From Gammaproteobacteria bacterium (GTDB lineage Bacteria; Pseudomonadota; Gammaproteobacteria; Burkholderiales; Rhodocyclaceae), in assembly GCA_029289235.1 (NCBI GenBank), contig JARFTZ010000060.1:62001-126000 (forward strand): a DNA stretch of 64,000 nt, in the 5' to 3' direction. A program made the position numbers and the translations under genes. Position 1 is the first letter of the stretch, and the number at the start of each line of letters is the position of its first letter. This document shows, in pieces, positions 1-9,403 of the stretch. Below the pieces are notes generated by a model. That model was not told the origin of the DNA. It worked only from the letters and a program-made list of their open reading frames with translations, and searched no databases.

Positions 1-7
1 GGAGACC

Positions 8-733
8 TTGCCGATCCTCTACCGCGACGAGCACCTGGTCGCCGTACACAAACCGTCAGGACTCCTGGTGCATCGCACCTGTCTCGACCGCCACGAAACC
101 CGCTTCGCGGTGCAGATCCTGCGCGACCAGCTCGGCCAGCACGTGCATCCCGTTCACCGGCTCGACCGCGGCACCTCCGGCGTGCTGCTCTTTGCCCTCG
201 ATCGTGACGTCTGCAGCCGCCTTGCCGCGCAATTCGAAACTCAGCAGGTGGAAAAAACCTACCTCGCCGTCGTGCGCGGTCACCCCGCCCCGGAAGGCAT
301 CATCGACCATCCGCTGACCCGCCAGTTCGACGCCTACGAATTCCGCCCCGAGGAAGCCACCGACGAAGCACAGGACGCCGTCACCCGTTTTCGCCGCCTG
401 GCCACGACCGAGCTTCCCTATGCAGTCGATCGCTATCCGAGCAGTCGCTACGCCCTGCTCGAACTTGCGCCGCTGACCGGGCGCCGGCACCAGATCCGTC
501 GTCATCTCAAGCACATCGCCCACCCGATCATCGGCGACGCGACCTACGGCAAGGGACGCCACAACCGGCTGTTCCAGGAACTGTTCGGCTGCCACCGCCT
601 GCTGCTGGCCTGCCGGGAAATCCGTTTCATCCACCCGCTCAGCGGCGAGACCATCGTCGTCACCGCACCACTTGCACCGGATTTCGCCAGCGTCATCGAC
701 GCGCTCGGCTGGAGTTCGGCGGTCGCCGCTTAA
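8..733 (+). CDS. truC: tRNA pseudouridine synthase C (TruC)
   Basis: Isomerises a uridine of the tRNA acceptor/D-arm region (position 65 in E. coli) to pseudouridine in the cytoplasm. The RluA-type catalytic motif HRLDRGTSG is at residues 50-58, with the nucleophile Asp53, and the C-terminal half has the TGRRHQIRRHL motif. Length is about 240 residues, as for E. coli TruC. The first codon used here is TTG at position 8. The frame stays open to the left edge, and E. coli TruC begins with similar residues, so the true ATG probably lies one to three codons further left and the gene is then clipped by a few bases. It converges on tilS, with the two stop codons overlapping by a few bases. Confidence 0.9.
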   Translation: MPILYRDEHLVAVHKPSGLLVHRTCLDRHETRFAVQILRDQLGQHVHPVHRLDRGTSGVLLFALDRDVCSRLAAQFETQQVEKTYLAVVRGHPAPEGIIDHPLTRQFDAYEFRPEEATDEAQDAVTRFRRLATTELPYAVDRYPSSRYALLELAPLTGRRHQIRRHLKHIAHPIIGDATYGKGRHNRLFQELFGCHRLLLACREIRFIHPLSGETIVVTAPLAPDFASVIDALGWSSAVAA

Positions 734-2106
734 TCTTTTTCCCAGACGGGCAGAATCCCTGCTTCGCCGTCGGGACAGGCGAACGCCACATCGACACCGA
801 TCCCGCCTACCCAGGCGAGCCGTCCGTCAACCCAAAGGAACGGCAGGCGCGGTCGTTCCCACGGCGGCACGCCACCTTCCTGCAACAGATTGCGCAAGGT
901 TCGGCGCGGACGCCTCGCATCGGGCTGCAAACGCTCGCCGCCCTGTCTGGGCGCCAACGAGACGCCCGCACCGGCCAGCAATGCACGGTTAAGTCCCTGC
1001 CCTGTCGATTCGAGAAAACGAACGCGCCCGCCCGCCCACGGCATGCAAGCCTGTCCCGACCAGGCCAGCGGCCCGCTCGCCGGCAACCGACGCAGCGGCA
1101 GCACATGCACTTCGCCGCGATAAACGTGCAGTTCGCCTTCCGCTGTCGCCACACAGACTTCCGACAGCGTATCGGCCGTCGCCAGTTGCGCCAGCGCTTC
1201 GTCAATCCACGCCGTATCCGGCGCCTGAAAGCCGGCCCGCTGCCAGACATGGCGCAACAGGTTGCGCGCGCGTTCTCGCGGCAGCGCGTTGACCGCAGCC
1301 AGCGCCAGCCGCCCGCTCGGCGTTGCAACGGCCTTCCGGTCGATTTCGGCCAGATCGTCGAGCAGCGTGGTCGCTGCGGCGAAGTGCCGGGCGGCGCGGG
1401 CCAGCGAACGCCCCGCACCGGGAAAGGAGACTTCGAGCCGCGGAAAAATCTCATGGCGCAGGAAATTGCGCCGGAAGTGCCGGTCGGCGTTGCTCTCATC
1501 GTCGATCCAGCGCAATCCATGTGCTTCGGCGTAGGCCTCAATCGCCGCGCGCGGCACATCAAGCAACGGACGCACCAGCGCCGGCCCACGCGCCTGCGGC
1601 CGCTCGTCAAGCATCCCCGCCGCCCCGGCGACGCCCGCGCCGCGTAGCAGGTTGAGCAACATCGTTTCGGCCTGGTCGTCGCGATGGTGCGCCAGCGCCA
1701 GCCAGTCCGCCCCGCAAGCGGCAAAGACGCCGTGCCGCAGCCGCCGCGCCGCTGCTTCCAGTCCTTCGCCGGTATCACGGGGAACCTGCACGCGCACCAC
1801 CTCCACGGGAACGGCGAGTCCGTTGCAGAGTTGGATACAGAAATCGGCCCAGGCACCGGCATGGGGACTCAGCCCGTGATGGACATGAACCGCTTCGAGA
1901 CGGGTTGCTGCTCCCAGGCGGGGCATCACTCCGCACAGCGCATGCAGGAGCACGACTGAATCCATCCCGCCGGACAAGCCGACGCAGACGCACCCCCCCC
2001 CCCGGGAAAGACGGGGGGCAAAAAAACCGGAAACCGCCGTTTCGACCAGCGCAGCCGAGTTTCCCGGCCGCCGCTCAGGGCGCCGGCTGCTCTTGGGTCC
2101 GACCAT
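730..2106 (-). CDS. tilS: tRNA(Ile)-lysidine synthase (TilS)
   Basis: ATP-dependent enzyme that converts C34 of the CAU-anticodon tRNA-Ile to lysidine; normally essential. The N-type ATP pyrophosphatase loop SGGMDS is at residues 45-50, followed by the usual [10 protein letters not shown] segment and C-terminal TilS domains, 458 residues in all. The start at 2106 overlaps the 3' end of accA by 32 bases, which suggests cotranscription (accA then tilS). An uninterrupted run of eleven G on the coding strand (1993-2003) encodes R-G-G-G just before the P-loop. A one-base slip there would frameshift the protein. A start downstream of the tract is unlikely because the beta strand before SGGMDS would be lost. 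Confidence 0.93.
   Translation of the reverse strand: MVGPKSSRRPERRPGNSAALVETAVSGFFAPRLSRGGGCVCVGLSGGMDSVVLLHALCGVMPRLGAATRLEAVHVHHGLSPHAGAWADFCIQLCNGLAVPVEVVRVQVPRDTGEGLEAAARRLRHGVFAACGADWLALAHHRDDQAETMLLNLLRGAGVAGAAGMLDERPQARGPALVRPLLDVPRAAIEAYAEAHGLRWIDDESNADRHFRRNFLRHEIFPRLEVSFPGAGRSLARAARHFAAATTLLDDLAEIDRKAVATPSGRLALAAVNALPRERARNLLRHVWQRAGFQAPDTAWIDEALAQLATADTLSEVCVATAEGELHVYRGEVHVLPLRRLPASGPLAWSGQACMPWAGGRVRFLESTGQGLNRALLAGAGVSLAPRQGGERLQPDARRPRRTLRNLLQEGGVPPWERPRLPFLWVDGRLAWVGGIGVDVAFACPDGEAGILPVWEKD
1993..2003 (-). repeat. Homopolymer tract of 11 G in tilS
   Basis: Eleven consecutive C on the + strand, read as G in tilS codons 35-38. It is the longest G/C homopolymer I noticed in the window. 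It could be a slippage-prone site or a base-calling error. Confidence 0.85.
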
Positions 2107-3043
2107 AGGCCATCAAGCGTCTGAAACGCGTTTCGAGCAAGTCGTCGAGGGAAAGCGCATCGAGTTGCTTGAGCGCGTCGCCGAGCGCCTTGCGCAGATT
2201 CCTGGCCATCAGTTCGGGATCCCGGTGCGCGCCACCGACCGGTTCGTTGACGACCTTGTCGATCAGGCCCAGCGACTTCAGGCGCGGCGCGGTGATCCCG
2301 AGGATTTCCGCCGCCTCGCTCGCTTTTTCGGCGCTTTTCCAAAGGATCGAGGCACAGCCCTCCGGCGAAATGACCGAGTAGGTGGCGTATTGCAACATCT
2401 GCACGATGTCGCCGACACCGATCGCCAGCGCGCCGCCGGAACCGCCCTCGCCGATCACCGTCACGATGACCGGCACGCGCAAACCGGCCATTTCCTGCAA
2501 ATTGTGGCCAATCGCTTCGGACTGGCCGCGCTCCTCGGCGTCGATGCCGGGATAGGCCCCCGGCGTGTCGATGAAGGTCAGCAGCGGCAGGCCGAACTTC
2601 TCGGCAAGGCGCATCAGCCGCAATGCCTTGCGATACCCCTCTGGACGCGGCATGCCGAAGTTGCGATACAGCTTCTCCTTGGTATCGCTCCCCTTCTGGT
2701 GGCCGATCACCATCACCGGCCGCCCGTTGAATCGTGCCAACCCGCCGACGATGGCCGGGTCGTCGGCGAAGGCCCGGTCACCGCGGAGCTCCTCGAAGTC
2801 GGTGAACAGCAGCCGGAGGTAGTCAAGCGTATAAGGCCGCTGGGGATGGCGGGCCACCTGGGCAATCTGCCAGGGTGTCAGCCGCGAATAAACTTCCTTT
2901 GTCAATTGCAGGCTTTTCTTCTCCAGTTGCGCGACCTCTTCGGAGATATCGACCGTCATTTCTTCCTGCGAGGCGCGCAGCGATTCGATCCGCCCCTCCA
3001 GATCGGCAATTTGTTGCTCAAAATCAAGGAAATATGTTTTCAT
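2075..3043 (-). CDS. accA: Acetyl-CoA carboxylase carboxyltransferase subunit alpha
   Basis: With AccD, transfers the carboxyl group from carboxybiotin to acetyl-CoA to make malonyl-CoA, the first step of fatty acid synthesis. The 322-residue length fits the family (319 in E. coli). Visible landmarks are the N-terminal coiled region (LEGRIESL), [16 protein letters not shown], and the crotonase-fold oxyanion region [13 protein letters not shown] use ATG at 3043 ([10 protein letters not shown]); an in-frame TTG one codon upstream is less likely. The 3' end overlaps tilS. Upstream, on the other strand, is a tRNA operon. Confidence 0.96.
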   Translation of the reverse strand: MKTYFLDFEQQIADLEGRIESLRASQEEMTVDISEEVAQLEKKSLQLTKEVYSRLTPWQIAQVARHPQRPYTLDYLRLLFTDFEELRGDRAFADDPAIVGGLARFNGRPVMVIGHQKGSDTKEKLYRNFGMPRPEGYRKALRLMRLAEKFGLPLLTFIDTPGAYPGIDAEERGQSEAIGHNLQEMAGLRVPVIVTVIGEGGSGGALAIGVGDIVQMLQYATYSVISPEGCASILWKSAEKASEAAEILGITAPRLKSLGLIDKVVNEPVGGAHRDPELMARNLRKALGDALKQLDALSLDDLLETRFRRLMAYGRTQEQPAP

Positions 3044-3144
3044 CAAGGAGGCATCCGCGAGAAGTGAAGGCCATTCTAGCGCAAAGCCGAAACGCCGGAT
3101 TTCAGGCCGAAAAACAAAAAACCAGCAAATAACTCGAAAAACGC

Positions 3145-3173
3145 TTTACAAGACCGAAACCGGTCCCTATAAT
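3145..3173 (+). promoter_or_regulatory. Sigma-70 promoter of the tRNA operon
   Basis: -35 TTTACA (3145-3150), a 17-bp spacer and a consensus -10 TATAAT (3168-3173), followed by a GC-rich discriminator (GCGCAC). This is typical of stringently controlled stable-RNA promoters. Transcription would begin about 10-12 bp before tRNA-Ala. Confidence 0.85.
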
Positions 3174-3191
3174 GCGCACTCTTTCGAGCAC

Positions 3192-3267
<76 letters not shown>

Positions 3268-3297
3268 AGTGAACGAAAGAAAAGAGTTTTAGTCCGG

Positions 3298-3373
3298 GTC
3301 CCCATCGTCTAGAGGCCTAGGACACAACCCTTTCACGGTTGGTACCGGGGTTCGAATCCCCGTGGGGACGCCA
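3298..3373 (+). tRNA. tRNA-Glu(TTC)
   Basis: 76-nt cloverleaf with acceptor GTCCCCA / TGGGGAC, anticodon loop CTTTCAC (TTC), T arm GGGGTTCGAATCCCC and encoded CCA. Second gene of the operon, 30 nt after tRNA-Ala. Confidence 0.96.
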
Positions 3374-3397
3374 AGGTTTTTGCAGTACTGCAGTATT

Positions 3398-3474
3398 GGA
3401 GTGGTAGTTCAGTTGGTTAGAATACCGGCCTGTCACGCCGGGGGTCGCGGGTTCGAGCCCCGTCCACTCCGCCA
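3398..3474 (+). tRNA. tRNA-Asp(GTC)
   Basis: 77-nt cloverleaf with acceptor GGAGTGG / CCACTCC, D-loop GTTCAGTTGGTTAGAAT, anticodon loop CTGTCAC (GTC), T arm CGGGTTCGAGCCCCG and encoded CCA. Last gene of the operon. Confidence 0.96.
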
Positions 3475-3483
3475 AACATCAAG

Positions 3484-3526
3484 AAAAACGATCGACCGGC
3501 AACTGCCGCTCGATCGTTTTTTTTTT
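3484..3526 (+). terminator. Intrinsic terminator of the tRNA operon
   Basis: Inverted repeat AACGATCGA / TCGATCGTT around a short GC-rich loop, followed by a run of about nine T. It lies ten bases after tRNA-Asp. Confidence 0.88.
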
Positions 3527-3573
3527 GAAATTCAGCCAGAAAACCTGCGCCAAATCGATCGCCAGGACAGACC

Positions 3574-4350
3574 GTGACCAAGCTTGAGCTGACCCACCAG
3601 ATCATCCGCGACGCCCTCCTCGCAGCGCAGCGGCCCGTGCTGGCGCTTTCCGGCGGCAAGGACTCGGTGATGCTTCTCGACCTGTGCCGGCCGTACCGTA
3701 ACCAGCTGCACGTCGTCTGGGCACGCACCACGGAAACCTTCCCGCACATGGTCGAGTTCGTGCGACGCAACGCGACCGGCTGGGATTTCGTCGAACTCGT
3801 GGGCGACCAGGCGAAGCATTTCGCGAAGCACGGCTGGCCGTCGGCGATCATTCCAGTGCGGCATCGCCCGCACGAGAAAAATCCGGGCATCCTGATCCAG
3901 TCGGATGGCTACTGCTGCAAGGATCTGCAGTACAAGCCGCTCGCCCGTTACGTCAAGCGCTACGGCGCCGACCTCGTCCTGCACGGGCAGACGGCAGAAG
4001 ACCTGCGCAAAGTAAAACTGTCGTTCCCGAAAATGCTCCGCCCCTTGGCGCGGGACCGGATCGTCGCGCCGCTCGATGCCTGGACCGCCGACGAAGTGCT
4101 CGGCTACTGCCGGACACGCAATATCGAACTGCCGCTGCAATACAGCGACGGACTGAACGACTCGCTCGAATGCTGGAACTGCACCGTGCGCACCGACTTG
4201 CCGCGTTTCCTCTGGATGCAGAAGCGTTGTCCCGAACTGGCCGCCCGGCTGGCGACGATGATGCGGGAGGTTTATGGCGCAGTACTGGCGGACTACGAGT
4301 CGCACATCAAGCCGGTCATCGACGCCGCCGACATCCGGGAGAGGTTGTGA
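3574..4350 (+). CDS. PAPS-reductase-fold PP-loop protein with a CC/CxxC Fe-S-type cysteine set
   Basis: 258 residues. A PP-loop SGGKDS (26-31) binds the phosphates of ATP or an adenylylated substrate, and the rest resembles the PAPS reductase/CysH superfamily. Cys114-Cys115 and Cys200-x-x-Cys203 match the CC ... CxxC spacing that binds a 4Fe-4S cluster in assimilatory APS reductases. The C-terminal ECGxH catalytic cysteine of CysH is absent, so this is probably not a standard sulfate-assimilation reductase; a thiolation or DNA/RNA sulfur-transfer role is possible. The GTG start at 3574 follows the tRNA terminator. The stop overlaps the glycosylase start (GTGA), implying translational coupling. 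Exact function is not known to me. Confidence 0.75.
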   Translation: MTKLELTHQIIRDALLAAQRPVLALSGGKDSVMLLDLCRPYRNQLHVVWARTTETFPHMVEFVRRNATGWDFVELVGDQAKHFAKHGWPSAIIPVRHRPHEKNPGILIQSDGYCCKDLQYKPLARYVKRYGADLVLHGQTAEDLRKVKLSFPKMLRPLARDRIVAPLDAWTADEVLGYCRTRNIELPLQYSDGLNDSLECWNCTVRTDLPRFLWMQKRCPELAARLATMMREVYGAVLADYESHIKPVIDAADIRERL

Positions 4351-4964
4351 CGCCCGCCTACTGGACGCAGGCGTCGCAGGACTTGGCGCGAACCGATGTA
4401 GTCATGGCCGAGTTGGTCGAACGCCATGCCGGCGAATCGATCGTCTCGCGCGGCGATCCGTTCGCCACACTGGTGCGCTCGATCGTCGGCCAGCAGATTT
4501 CCGTCAAAGCTGCCGACAGCGTCTGGGCACGCCTGATCGCCGCGCTCCCCGCCCTGACGCCCGCTGCCGTCCTCGCCTGCTCCACCGAACAGTTGCGGGC
4601 CTGCGGCCTGTCGGCGAGGAAAGTGGAGTATGTTTCAGACTTGGCCGCACATTTCGACGGCGGCCAGATTCACACGCACCGCTGGCCGGCAATGGAAGAC
4701 GCCGAAATCATTGCCGAACTCACCGCCGTGCGCGGCATCGGCGTCTGGACGGCGGAGATGTTCCTGATTTTCAACCAACTGCGCCCGGACGTCTTCCCGC
4801 TCGACGACATCGGCCTGCAGAAAGCCGTCGCCCGGCACTATCTGGCGGGGGAGCGTCCGTCCCGCCGCCAGCTTGCCGACATCGGCGACCGCTGGCGCCC
4901 CTGGCGCTCCGTCGCCACCTGGTATCTGTGGCGCAGCCTGGACCCCGTGCCGGTCGAATACTGA
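4347..4964 (+). CDS. AlkA-like DNA-3-methyladenine glycosylase (HhH-GPD)
   Basis: 205-residue base-excision glycosylase of the HhH-GPD superfamily. IVGQQIS (helix region), the helix-hairpin-helix VRGIGVWTAEM and the catalytic Asp in FPLDDIGLQK are all present. It resembles AlkA-type 3-methyladenine glycosylase II without the N-terminal AlkA domain, a common short bacterial form. It removes alkylated bases from DNA. The GTG start at 4347 overlaps the preceding stop by four bases (GTGA), so it is coupled to the PP-loop protein. The frame is open further upstream, but that is a shadow of the preceding gene. Confidence 0.88.
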   Translation: MTPAYWTQASQDLARTDVVMAELVERHAGESIVSRGDPFATLVRSIVGQQISVKAADSVWARLIAALPALTPAAVLACSTEQLRACGLSARKVEYVSDLAAHFDGGQIHTHRWPAMEDAEIIAELTAVRGIGVWTAEMFLIFNQLRPDVFPLDDIGLQKAVARHYLAGERPSRRQLADIGDRWRPWRSVATWYLWRSLDPVPVEY

Positions 4965-4982
4965 CGTACTTGCGAAGACGGA

Positions 4983-5903
4983 TCAGGCAAACGCCGCCAG
5001 CATCTCCTGCGTGTCGCTCTTGATCTGCGGCAACAATTCGGCAAAGCGCTGACGGACTTCGCCCGTTTGCCCGGATTCGGGATCGGCAGTTTCCTGGAAC
5101 CATTCGAGATGCGTTCCGGCGAGGATGTTGCCGATGAAGACGACGTCGGCCAGCGTGCGCATCGTTTCAGGCAGCGGGCGCGGCTGGTCATGGTCGATCG
5201 TCGCATTGACGATCTCTTCCGGAAGCCCGAGGGCATCGAGCAACGAGACGCCGATGCTCTCATGCCACTGCAGGATCAGGTACTTCACCGTCTCGGGGCG
5301 CATACGCAATTCCTCGTACTGCGCCGCCCGATAGAGCATGTAGAACGCCCCGAGGTCGTGCACCAGGCCGGCCAGCATGGCCTGATCGGGATTGATCCGG
5401 CCGTTTTTCCGGGCGAGCAGGCGGGAGGCGGCGGCCGCCCGGATCGAGTGATCCCAGAGACTGCGCGAAATATCGCTGAACAGCACCATATCCTTGGCGC
5501 GCAACATCTGTCCCATCGCCACGCCCAGCGCCGTGGTCCGCACCATCTCGACACCGAGGCGCTGCACGGCGGTTTGCAGATCGCGGGCCGGTGAGCCGTC
5601 CGGGCTGTACAGCGCCGAGCTGGCGAGATGCGTCAGCCGGCTGGCAATCAGCGGATCGAGCGCGACGATCCGGGCGATGCGCGAAACCGGCAGATCCGGG
5701 TTCTGCAACTCCTTGCGCAGTTTCAGCGCCGCATCGAAACATGTGGGGAAGACCAGGCTGTCCGACGACAACTCTTTGGCGATGTCTTCAAGCATCTGGA
5801 AACGCTGCGCCTTCAAGGCGTCGCCGCGCTTGTCAACGGTCGGATTCTCGTTTGCGTTCATGGCGTGTCTTCGGTTGTTGGTGTCAGCGAGGCCGGCAGT
5901 CAT
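4983..5903 (-). CDS. HDOD-domain signalling protein
   Basis: 306 residues (292 if the internal ATG at 5861 is used). The HDOD domain, related to HD phosphohydrolases but usually non-catalytic, spans about residues 40-270: LVFPTCFDAALKLRKELQNP is the opening helix and LVHDLGAFYML retains an HD pair. HDOD proteins typically scaffold regulation of motility, c-di-GMP or stress. The ATG at 5903 overlaps the stop of the upstream GGDEF/EAL gene (ATGA), so the two are probably translated together. The second ATG at 5861 gives a protein that starts closer to the conserved part. Convergent with the glycosylase gene. Confidence 0.85.
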   Translation of the reverse strand: MTAGLADTNNRRHAMNANENPTVDKRGDALKAQRFQMLEDIAKELSSDSLVFPTCFDAALKLRKELQNPDLPVSRIARIVALDPLIASRLTHLASSALYSPDGSPARDLQTAVQRLGVEMVRTTALGVAMGQMLRAKDMVLFSDISRSLWDHSIRAAAASRLLARKNGRINPDQAMLAGLVHDLGAFYMLYRAAQYEELRMRPETVKYLILQWHESIGVSLLDALGLPEEIVNATIDHDQPRPLPETMRTLADVVFIGNILAGTHLEWFQETADPESGQTGEVRQRFAELLPQIKSDTQEMLAAFA

Positions 5904-8900
5904 TCGGCGGGTACGGCAACCAGCATTTTAAGCCGGGACAACAGCATGTCGCTCAGTTCGCGAAGCTTTTCCGCGCCGTTGCCATGCTCCGGCGACTGCG
6001 CTGTGGCACCGGGGTCACACAGCGTGTCGACCAACACGTGGATGGCATCGTGCAGGCGAGCGATTTCGGCGAACTCGGGATGCGCCCCATGCCGCGCCGT
6101 GCCTTCACCGAGCAGCCACTTGCCGAAGCGGCAATGCGCCTTTCCGGCAGGCACTCCGCTTGTCGGTGCACCGGCCAGTTCTTTCTCGACTGCCTTGACC
6201 CAGGCGCGATGCTCCGTTCCGGCAAACAGCGCCGGCAGTTCCTCCCGGCGCACGGGGCGCAACGACTTCCAGCACGGATCCGGACGCCAGTTCGTCGCCC
6301 ACGCGGCGAGTTCCTCCGCCGGCATCGGCCGGGCGATGCCATAGCCTTGCGCCAGATCGCAGCCCAACAGCAAGAGCATTTCGCCGTGCGCGGCGGTTTC
6401 CACCCCTTCGGCGATGACCTCCCGCTGGAAAGCGCCAGCGAGGCTGATCACGCCCTCAAGAATGGTCAGATCATCCGGGTCGTCGAGCATGTCGCGCACG
6501 AAGCTCTGGTCGATTTTCAACTCATCGGCTTCCAGGCGCTTGAGATAGGTAAGCGAGGAATAGCCGGTGCCGAAATCATCGAGCGCGAAGCGCGCGCCGA
6601 GTTGCCGGCATGCAGCGATGATCGCCGAGACTCCTTCCAGATCTTCCAGCGCGCTGGTTTCGAGCACCTCGATCGTCAGATCGCCCGGACTGACCGCCGG
6701 ATGTTGTTCGAGCGTGCGCGCGAGCAGTGAAACAAAATCGCCGCGCAGCAACAGGCAGGCGCCGACGTTTACGCTGACCGGAATAGCGGCGCCTGCCGCC
6801 TGCCAGCGGGCAATTTGCGCAACCGCTTCATTGAGCACCCAGGCATCGACATCGCCGGCCAGCGGATCATTTTCGATCTCGGGCAGAAACGCCGCTGGAG
6901 ACAGCACGCCCTTCTCCGGATGCCGCCAGCGGATCAACGCCTCGGCACCGATCACCCGCCCCTCGCGCATATCCACCTTGGGTTGGTAATAGAGGAGAAA
7001 CTCGCCGTCGCGCAACGCCTGCCGGATGCGTTCGCGGCTTTCATGGCGGCCGCGCAGGCTGCGATCGTTGTCGGCGTCGAACATCTGGAAACGATTCTTG
7101 CCGGCCACCTTGGCCTGGTACATTGCCTGGTCCGCCTGCCGCAGCAACTGATCGGCATCCACCTCGTCACGTTGCGGGAAGAAGGTGACGCCGAGGCTGG
7201 CGGACACCTGCAGTTCCAGATCGCCCTCGCGCACCGGCTGCGAAGCCGCGGCGAGCAAACGGTTAAGCATCGGTTCGCAGGACGACACATCGGGCAGATC
7301 GATCAGCACAACCACGAACTCGTCGCCGCCAAGGCGCGCGAGCGTATCGCCTTCGCGCAGCGTCTGGCGCATGCGGTTGGCCACGGCCACCAGCAACTGG
7401 TCACCGGTCTTGTGGCCGTGCGTATCGTTGATCGCCTTGAAGCCGTCAAGGTCGAGATAGGCGACAGCCAGCAACTGCTTGCGGCGCAGCGTCTGGGTCA
7501 TCGCCTGCTTCATCCGGTCGGCCAGCAACGCCCGATTCGGCAGGGTGGTGAGCAGGTCGAAATGGGCCATTCGCGTCAACTGCTCCTCGTGCGCCTTCAT
7601 CGGGGTGATGTCGGAAAACAGGGCGACGTAGTGTTTTGTCCGCGCCTGCTCGTCACGCACGGCGCTGATGGTCAGCAACTCGGGATACAGCTCGCCGTTC
7701 TTGCGCCGGTTCCATATCTCCCCGCTCCAGTTGCCCGTCTCCAGGAGCTCACGCCACATCGCCTCGTAAAACTCGGGGGGATGATGGCGCGACCGCAGGA
7801 TGCGCGGGTTCTGGCCAATCGCCTCTTCCCGCGCATAGCCGGTGATCCGGGTGAAGGCTTCGTTGACGTCGATGATCGTGCCATCCGCCGAGGTAATCGT
7901 GATGCCCTCCTGCGCATGCAGGAAAACGCTTGCCGCCAGCTGGTTCTTTTCCTCCGCCCGCTTGCGCGCATCGATATCGGCGATCACGCCGACGAGCCCG
8001 AGTTTTTCCCCGTTCGCATCGAACAATTGCCGGCCGGTCAGGTGCCCCCAGAACACGGTTTGGTCGGCACGCCAGTACAAACGGTCAAGAGCGACCGACG
8101 GAATCTGGCTGGCGAGCAACGCCAGCATCTTGTTGCGGGAGACCTCGCGTTCGGACGGATGCACGAGCGCGACGCACTCGCTCCCCAGAAGCGCATCGAT
8201 CGGAACGCCGAACATCTCGCACATCCGCTGGTTGGCTTGCGTAATGCGCCCGTGCATGTCGATCATGAAGATCGCGACGCTCGACGTATCGAGAATCTGC
8301 TTGAGCAACGATTCGCGCTGCCCGAGATTTTCCAGCAACCGATTGAACGCCACGATCAACCGCCCGATTTCGTCTTCCCGGGCGACGGCAAGCGGCCTGG
8401 CCGCCTCCTCATCTCCCGAGAGTTCCGCCAGCGATTCGGCAGCCCGCATCATCGGTGCCAGCTGGCGCTTGAGCAGCCACCAGGAGAGCATTGCGGCGAG
8501 GAGCGTCAGCACGATCGTCGCGGCCAGCATGCGCCGTTCCATCTCCCGAATCGCGGCAAACGCCTCGTCGGTCGGCAAATACCCCGAAACGAACCACCCC
8601 GCCGCCGGCACTTGCCTGGCCGCCGAAAGTATCTCGGCACCGAAAGAATTGAAGGTGACGCCAAACCCCTCGAAGCCTTTGGCAAAGCGATCGAACAATG
8701 GATTGACGCCGACGGGAATCACTTCCATGACACGCCGTTTGTCCGTCGCAGTGGCGATCATTCGCTGCTGCGGCGCCACCAGCAGATAACCGCCGGTCTT
8801 GCCGTAGTGATTTTGCGTGGCCTGATCGAGGAAGTTCGGCTCACCCATGTTGATCACGCCCGTCAACGCGCCGACAACCCTGCCGTCACTGGCCCTCAGC

Positions 8901-9403
8901 GGAACCGCCACCACGATCACGGGAACGCCGGACGTCCGCCCCATGACGGGCTCGCTGATCGCCGCCTGCCCTTCGTCGAGCACCTTCCGGAGATAGTCCC
9001 GGTCCGCGTAACTCACCCCGACGCGCCCCGACGAGAGTGGAATGGCCGCGACGACAACACCGGCACTGTCGGTGACGAACGTGCCGCCGTTGAACTTGCC
9101 AAACAGGTTTTTCCAGCCCTCGAGACGCGCCTGGATCGCCTGCGGCCCGTCGGCCATCACCGCCTCCGCTTGACGCGCCGCCTCGCTCAGCCAGTCGATC
9201 CGGTCCTCGAACTCATGGTCGAGCCGGTCTGCCACCAGCGAGACGGTGGCGAACTGCTGTTCGCCGAGCACCCGCTCCATATCGATGCGCAACGTGCGGC
9301 TGGCGTAAAAGGACAGCGTCCACAGGCTGACCAGGAAAATGGCCAGTGTTCCGATGGTGAGCCGGGTCTTGAGCGAGTTGAAGAAATAAGCGAATTTGCC
9401 CAT
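5900..9403 (-). CDS. Membrane c-di-GMP cyclase/phosphodiesterase: dCache-HAMP-PAS-PAS-GGDEF-EAL-CZB
   Basis: 1167 residues from ATG 9403 (MGKFAYFFNS). TM1 is at about 16-36, a periplasmic dCache sensor at about 40-285, TM2 at 292-311, HAMP to about 365, and two PAS domains at about 366-485 and 490-605. The GGDEF motif is intact at 692-696, preceded by an inhibitory-site RxxD (683-686). EAL is intact at 821-823, with DDFGTGYSSL near 942. The C-terminal ~110 residues carry the CZB zinc-binding pattern: HRAW at about 1065, HCRFGKWL with Cys1091, and two later His. CZB controls DgcZ of E. coli by zinc. Both enzymatic sites look competent. ATGs further upstream would add an unlikely leader. Coupled to the HDOD gene downstream. 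Confidence 0.92.
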   Translation of the reverse strand: MGKFAYFFNSLKTRLTIGTLAIFLVSLWTLSFYASRTLRIDMERVLGEQQFATVSLVADRLDHEFEDRIDWLSEAARQAEAVMADGPQAIQARLEGWKNLFGKFNGGTFVTDSAGVVVAAIPLSSGRVGVSYADRDYLRKVLDEGQAAISEPVMGRTSGVPVIVVAVPLRASDGRVVGALTGVINMGEPNFLDQATQNHYGKTGGYLLVAPQQRMIATATDKRRVMEVIPVGVNPLFDRFAKGFEGFGVTFNSFGAEILSAARQVPAAGWFVSGYLPTDEAFAAIREMERRMLAATIVLTLLAAMLSWWLLKRQLAPMMRAAESLAELSGDEEAARPLAVAREDEIGRLIVAFNRLLENLGQRESLLKQILDTSSVAIFMIDMHGRITQANQRMCEMFGVPIDALLGSECVALVHPSEREVSRNKMLALLASQIPSVALDRLYWRADQTVFWGHLTGRQLFDANGEKLGLVGVIADIDARKRAEEKNQLAASVFLHAQEGITITSADGTIIDVNEAFTRITGYAREEAIGQNPRILRSRHHPPEFYEAMWRELLETGNWSGEIWNRRKNGELYPELLTISAVRDEQARTKHYVALFSDITPMKAHEEQLTRMAHFDLLTTLPNRALLADRMKQAMTQTLRRKQLLAVAYLDLDGFKAINDTHGHKTGDQLLVAVANRMRQTLREGDTLARLGGDEFVVVLIDLPDVSSCEPMLNRLLAAASQPVREGDLELQVSASLGVTFFPQRDEVDADQLLRQADQAMYQAKVAGKNRFQMFDADNDRSLRGRHESRERIRQALRDGEFLLYYQPKVDMREGRVIGAEALIRWRHPEKGVLSPAAFLPEIENDPLAGDVDAWVLNEAVAQIARWQAAGAAIPVSVNVGACLLLRGDFVSLLARTLEQHPAVSPGDLTIEVLETSALEDLEGVSAIIAACRQLGARFALDDFGTGYSSLTYLKRLEADELKIDQSFVRDMLDDPDDLTILEGVISLAGAFQREVIAEGVETAAHGEMLLLLGCDLAQGYGIARPMPAEELAAWATNWRPDPCWKSLRPVRREELPALFAGTEHRAWVKAVEKELAGAPTSGVPAGKAHCRFGKWLLGEGTARHGAHPEFAEIARLHDAIHVLVDTLCDPGATAQSPEHGNGAEKLRELSDMLLSRLKMLVAVPAE

